From Plumapathes pennacea (taxonomy: Eukaryota > Cnidaria > Anthozoa > Antipatharia > Myriopathidae): a stretch of DNA of 64,000 nt. Under the pieces are notes generated by a model. It was not told the origin of the DNA, made no database searches, and saw only the letters and a list, made by a program, of their open reading frames with translations. The stretch is from positions 10,566,001 through 10,630,000 of the forward strand of contig OZ038466.1 of NCBI GenBank assembly GCA_964036295.1, read 5' to 3'. The stretch's first letter is position 1; every line of letters starts with the position of its first letter. The position numbers and the translations under genes are program-made. This document shows positions 59,801 to 64,000 of this stretch, one piece after another.

Positions 59801-62800
59801 AGAATTGGCATTTTTCACTAGTTTGTTTTTACTCTCAAATTTCTCTGAGTTTGCAGCGTGGATTGAAACAAGAGTATGCTCTGATTATTTGACAGTGCAT
59901 ATGCTATTAATTTATTGCAATAAAAAAAATTAATTGTTTGCCATTATTCAGTAAGTGCATCTTTTTTGTAAGGATGTTCCGTTACGGAGGGGAATGTTTT
60001 GTCCACAGCAAGTTAGCATATATATTTTTATTTAAGAATATGTTTTTAGTTTAGAATGTATATGTACTGGTGGGAGATATTTAGTTTAGCATGTTGTCAG
60101 TTCAGAATACATATCTTCAGTTTAGAATCTATGTTATTAACATGGACAATCTATTTATCATTTATAATAGAAATATGAAGTGTTTGTAATATTGTCCATA
60201 TGGATGCCCCATAACCTTCCCCTCTGTAACAATTTCTCCTCCGTAACAAATTTCAAATTGCAATATTTTGATCAATAAACTTTGTCCAGTTTTACTGGTT
60301 ATCTCATCTGAACACTTCCACTTCAAATTGGAACTTCACAAAGTATGACATGCTAGGCCACACTACACTAGGAATAAAATAAACTTTTCCAACTAAATTT
60401 GTTACGGAGGGGAAAATGGTTGTTACTTGTTGCAAGATCGATTTGTATGACTGGGAACATTTGGGAATTCCTAGGAATGATGATGATGAACTGAAGCAAG
60501 TTCATGAGAGTTCACCAAGAGTTTATGAAAATACTTCATCATGCACATTTGATGAACTCTGATGAACTGAAACAAGTTTGTGTGAATTCACCAAGAGTTC
60601 ATGAAAACACTTCATGCACATTTGATGAACTGAAACAAGTTCGTGAGAATTCACCAAGAGTTCATGAAAATACTTCATGCACATTTGATGAACTCTGATG
60701 AACTGAAACAAGTTCATGAGAGTTCACCAAGAGTTCATGAACTCACTTTGACATGAACAGTTCATGAACTCTGTTCGTGAACTAAACTTCATGAACTCTT
60801 GACGAACTTTAATGGATGTTCATGAACTGTTCATGAACGGTCACCAAAGTTCATGAAGTCATGAACTTCATTTCACTTGGGTTTGAAGTACTTTATGTCT
60901 TTACAACCTTGGTTTCTATTTCTCTTAAAATGCCTCCTTTAGAATATAAAACTTATTTCCCCTCTGTAACGGCATTTTTTTAGTTATGCATATAATTAAT
61001 GATAATTTATGCATGATGTCACATGATAATTAAATTTTTGGGCCCACCTGAACCAAATTTAACTCTTCTACTTTTCAAATATGTCAGTTTTGTCTTCTTG
61101 CTGTTTACTTTTTCCTACTCATATTTTTGTCCAAAATACTGCGGAATGACCCATATCTGAACACATGTAAAAATACAATATTTTTTACGTGTGTTAATAT
61201 CAGCCAAGCAGTGATCTTGCATGTTTTTGCATTTCTTAGTGGCGGAAATCTCTGTATCACACCAGAGTTTATGAAATTTGCTTCGCTCACTCGTGAGATA
61301 TCGAGATTTATTATATGGCTAGTTTCTGAGCGGGCAATATGCGCAAAATGGCGCATTCTGATTGGTTGTCTGAGCGGGCAATATTTTCCTGTATGGCCTG
61401 CTCAGATTCAGTTTGCCACATGTGGATCGCGAATGATTACTGGAGTAGATGCTAAATGTTTGCCATAGAAGGCCCAGAAGTTCAATGGGAGGTTTAAACG
61501 TTTCAGATACTCACTGTTAAGTTGTGATGATCGGGAAAAGCTTACAATCTGGGAAAATTACTGTTACGAAGAAGGAATCAAAACACTTGAGGAAAAATTT
61601 GCTTGCGACCTCAGCCATCATTGACAACAAGTGCTGCAGATCTGTGGAGGGTTGTTTTACCCCTTTGTTGAAATTCGCACACTTGCTGGGAAGAAAATGG
61701 AAAGCGAATAGTCACCGTGAACAGTTATGACTAAAACACTGTGCAAAAATAAAGTTTTGCAGACATATTTGCTCGTCATGGCGCACTGTGAAGCCTGTAA
61801 ATATATTTTTCACGATGCACCAGAACTCTCTATATTTCGAAATCACTGTGGGACAAAGACGCTGTGGTGATTTGAAGATGTTTAGTTTGCTGGGAGAAAA
61901 CCTAAACGCTCCACCAGGAGGCAGGAAAATTAAGCAGTGAGTTTTGAATAATATAACTTTTAACAATGTGTCAGTTGCGGTATGTGATGAAATGATTTTC
62001 CTTTAAGTTAGTGTCATTTTGCCTTCTACATTATTGTGTGTGTAAGAAACTTATTCAAAAGAATAAAATATACTCTGAGTTACAAAGCAGTTTCTTCTGG
62101 AAAAAGATAAGACTGCAGTTTTTTAAAAGCTTTAGTGAGCAAGCAACTGCTCGAGGGCAAGCTCATTTGAAGTGTCGTTGTTTGACACACGCTACCGGCC
62201 ATTCCATTCAGCTCAGAACAATTGGGATTTATTTAGGCAGTTGGTTCGACAGATGCTTTTTTTCTTTCAAGATTTTCAAATTGGTAGAATTGTAAGCTGT
62301 TAACTGAATTTGTTGTGAAAACAAATGTGCGTAATTCATGCCTGATCGCGATTGATGTTGTTGAATGAACGAAACGAGTACTCCTTAGGGCCTTGTTTTA
62401 TGTTTGCCGAAAGATCTAAAGCCATATAATAAATATCTTATTAACCTCATTTGCTTGGTCCGTACCGTAAGTTATGGATCCTGTTTTTTTTGTCGCCTTA
62501 TGGCCCTCGTGCGAAGCGTGCTCGACCCATAAGGCAACAAAGAAAAACTCGGTCCATAACTTACGGTATGGACCGCGCACTTGGTTAATAAGATATATGA
62601 ACACTTGAAGATAAATTTCATAACTCTGCGTGCCCATGTATTATTCTCTATGTAATTTTAACATGCTGTAACCTTAGGCAGGTACAACACTACATGTATC
62701 TGTATGTTCCCCTGAAAGCCATGTTTGTTTTGTTCACTCTTCAGGCTGTGCGAGACAGTGTCCAGACCAATGAAGATGATGCTGTGCTGAAGTGTCTCAT

Positions 62801-64000
62801 TGAATTGGCGGAGAGTTGTCCAAAACTTTTGAGAGGGAATTTAGAGGCAATATTACAGTTGATGATAGAGGTAAGCAGGGATACAACAGAATTATTTTCT
62901 TTAACCAAGAAAGGAACAGTGTCAGCCAACACATGTACTGTACATTGTATGTTCAGCATATTATTCACATCAGCATGAACCTCCTGCTGGTATTTACATG
63001 ACATTGTATTATGCTGACACAATAGATTCTTGCAAGGACTACAGCACTCCTGGGGTACAATCGAGTTTCATTAATCCTGGTACTTTTTTCTCTTCAGATT
63101 GCACGGAATACTAATCTGGCTGACAGCTGGCGGCATCTGTCCTTAGAGTGTATTGTTACACTGGCAGAAGCAGGTACAGTTGCACCATGTTTTAAAATGT
63201 ATAATATTACATTTTATTATATACATACTGAGACATACTCACGAAAAAGCCATATCGTAAAATTTCGTACACAAATGAGTTCTAGCCAATGAGAGGCCGC
63301 GAACGACGCTTTTCACACGTGAAAAAAATCGTTCGTCCAATCACAAGCTGCGAACGACGATTTTTCACTACTTTTAAAGGGTTTCCCGGTCCCATCATAA
63401 ATGTCTCAGTATGTATATAATAAACAGAAAACATCATGGAAAGTGCTTTGTACGGTTTTTATTCACTCGTTGTTTCGTATCATAAAACTCACTCGCTCGC
63501 AAAGACTCGCTCGTTCGTTTTATGATACTTCACAACTCGTGAATAAAAACCGTACGTGCACACTTTCCATGAAGTAATCTCTATTTATTATATAGACACG
63601 AGTGTTTTACTGGAAAATATACCGTGCGTAAAATCCATCCGAAACTACATCCAGGACCTGAGTGGCGTATTTTCCATATCTTCACTAGTGAGGATATTGT
63701 TGGCATCATTTCCCGCTTTTGCATGGTTGTTTGTGCAATTTCTCGTAAAAAAACTAATGTCTAATATAATAAAAAGAAAATTACACGGTGGCTTAAAGAT
63801 ATGGATTTTATTTTCTCGCGGTAAAAACAATATTTTACTCACTAGCGAAGCGCTTGTTCACTCAAAAATAAAATTCATGTCTTCGCGCTGGCGTATAATA
63901 TCCTCTATATAGAGCACTTGACAGTTGACACAGTACAACTTAAGAAATATCTAACATCCTGGCCTCATGGTTTCCCTTTGCTACTCTTGTGTTCTCCCAA
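53859..64000 (+). CDS. IPO5: importin-5 (karyopherin beta-3/RanBP5), 5' part, continues past window
   Basis: Coding exons: 53859-53939 (an upstream in-frame ATG at 53847 is also possible), 55562-55639, 56253-56442, 56545-56647, 58323-58419, 59068-59169, 62745-62870 and 63098-63173. All have GT-AG boundaries and consistent phase. The product is a nuclear import receptor made of HEAT repeats that carries ribosomal proteins, histones and other cargoes through the pore under RanGTP control. Recognised segments are MAAEQQQFETL at the N-terminus, then FLLQAARTS, MSAVLLRRI, RRKICDAIAELAKSL, FPGVFGTQQDHYLDVIK and NEDDAVLKCLIELAE. I chose 53859 because family members start M-A-A-x-EQQQF and its Kozak context is good. 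About 285 of roughly 1,100 residues are in the window, and I see no lesion in any exon. Confidence 0.93.
53940..55561 (+). other. importin-5 intron 1
   Basis: 1.6 kb non-coding. The ORFs within it (for example 54041-54316) lack domain support and are not continued by splice sites. Confidence 0.7.
57226..58046. mobile_element. 821-bp hAT-like element in importin-5 intron 4
   Basis: Begins cagtgttgtatccaggattt and ends ctggatacaacactg; AACTG flanks both sides. The left end is followed by a ggggtccttcggacccc palindrome. The minus-strand pseudogene keeps the empty site (ctgtaccagtcaaatgta near 30180), so the element arrived after the duplication or only on this copy. Confidence 0.85.
58848..59001. 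mobile_element. 154-bp MITE with TTA duplication in importin-5 intron 5
   Basis: aggctggttcacacgagtaa at the left is inverted at the right as gtgtgaaccagcct. TTA flanks both ends. The pseudogene copy has a single TTA at the matching site (near 29445), a clean empty site. Confidence 0.88.
59621..61153. mobile_element. 1.5-kb TA-target element with GTTACGGAGGGGAA motifs
   Basis: Ends TGGGTCATTCCACAGTATTT and AATACTGCGGAATGACCCA are inverted, with TA on both sides and a single TA in the empty site at 7330. That fits a non-autonomous Tc1/mariner-like insertion. The interior has several copies of ttacggaggggaa (both orientations) and a tandem array around 60484-60745. No transposase ORF. Confidence 0.85.
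60484..60745. repeat. tandem repeat, about 3.5 units of 60-75 bp
   Basis: Units contain gatgaactgaaacaagttc, caccaagagttcatgaaa and cttcatgcacattt. Weaker gttcatgaac words extend to about 60870. Confidence 0.85.
62433..62597. mobile_element. 165-bp palindromic MITE in importin-5 intron 6
   Basis: atatcttattaacc and ccgtaccgtaagttatgga are mirrored by tccataacttacggtatgg and ggttaataagatat. The central stem pairs gccttatgg with ccataaggc. Confidence 0.85.
63215..63424. mobile_element. 210-bp MITE with inverted ends in importin-5 intron 8
   Basis: ttatatacatactgagacat is mirrored by atgtctcagtatgtatataa. The interior has repeated cgaacgacg words in opposite orientations. Confidence 0.85.
63435..63571. 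mobile_element. 137-bp foldback MITE in importin-5 intron 8
   Basis: catggaaagtg plus tgtacggtttttattcac is mirrored by gtgaataaaaaccgtacgtg and cactttccatg. Confidence 0.85.

Larger units (their letters stand above)
59572..61273. mobile_element. cataaactctg MITE, copy 2, split by a later insertion
   Basis: The parts 59572-59620 and 61154-61273 together match the intact copy at 7279-7446. Everything between is the element at 59621. Confidence 0.85.

Noticed and set aside
1-64000. tRNA, rRNA or other classical structured RNA genes
   Set aside because: Scanning by eye for B-box and rRNA-like sequence on both strands gave nothing convincing. A covariance-model search would be decisive.

Overview
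This is eukaryotic nuclear DNA. It has interrupted genes with GT-AG introns, an importin-5 gene, a 7TM receptor with one leucine-rich repeat per 72-nt exon, and very dense transposons (BEL/Pao, Ty3/Gypsy, DIRS-like, LINE, hAT-like, TTAA- and TA-target elements, many MITEs). That mix, with about 60% AT, suggests a cnidarian, most likely an anthozoan such as a reef coral. The taxon is an inference, because no species-diagnostic sequence was recognised.

Layout. 1-15.5 kb: no confident gene; MITEs, minisatellites, a LINE fragment, two related perfect-stem hairpins (11.3 and 11.5 kb) and two doubtful exon candidates. 15.5-30.2 kb, minus strand: a decayed, 5'-truncated importin-5 copy. Its exons are separated by a Ty3/Gypsy remnant (which holds a MITE) and by a DIRS-like element (which holds a LINE and an hAT-like insert). 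It carries an in-frame stop, two frameshifts and missing exons. 30.2-34.0 kb: MITEs, a TTAA-flanked element and two unrecognised small ORFs in divergent arrangement.

34.0-53.6 kb is a Russian-doll insertion that can be read level by level. (1) An hAT-like MITE with 8-bp target duplication TATATAGT spans 34014-53576. (2) Inside it is a BEL/Pao retrotransposon with 5-bp duplication GGGGT, spanning 34053-53205. Its two 392-393-bp LTRs are almost identical, but its reverse transcriptase core is deleted. (3) The 5' LTR of that young BEL is split by a 12.9-kb segment (34214-47130) bounded by two direct ~2.4-kb repeats. Between the repeats lies a complete, intron-containing, apparently intact LRR-GPCR gene (41337-43962). 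(4) The left 2.4-kb repeat is itself interrupted by a 2.1-kb inverted-repeat element whose empty site is preserved in the right repeat. The parsimonious reading is that an apparently functional receptor gene moved recently as the cargo of a composite, transposon-like unit.

53.8-64 kb, plus strand: the 5' part of an intact importin-5 gene (8 coding exons, continuing off the window). It has an E2F/NRF1/YY1-type housekeeping promoter about 210 bp beyond the edge of the nested block. Introns 4 to 8 hold further elements. Part of introns 4-6 exists in inverted, diverged form in the minus-strand pseudogene, which gives natural empty sites for two of the insertions.
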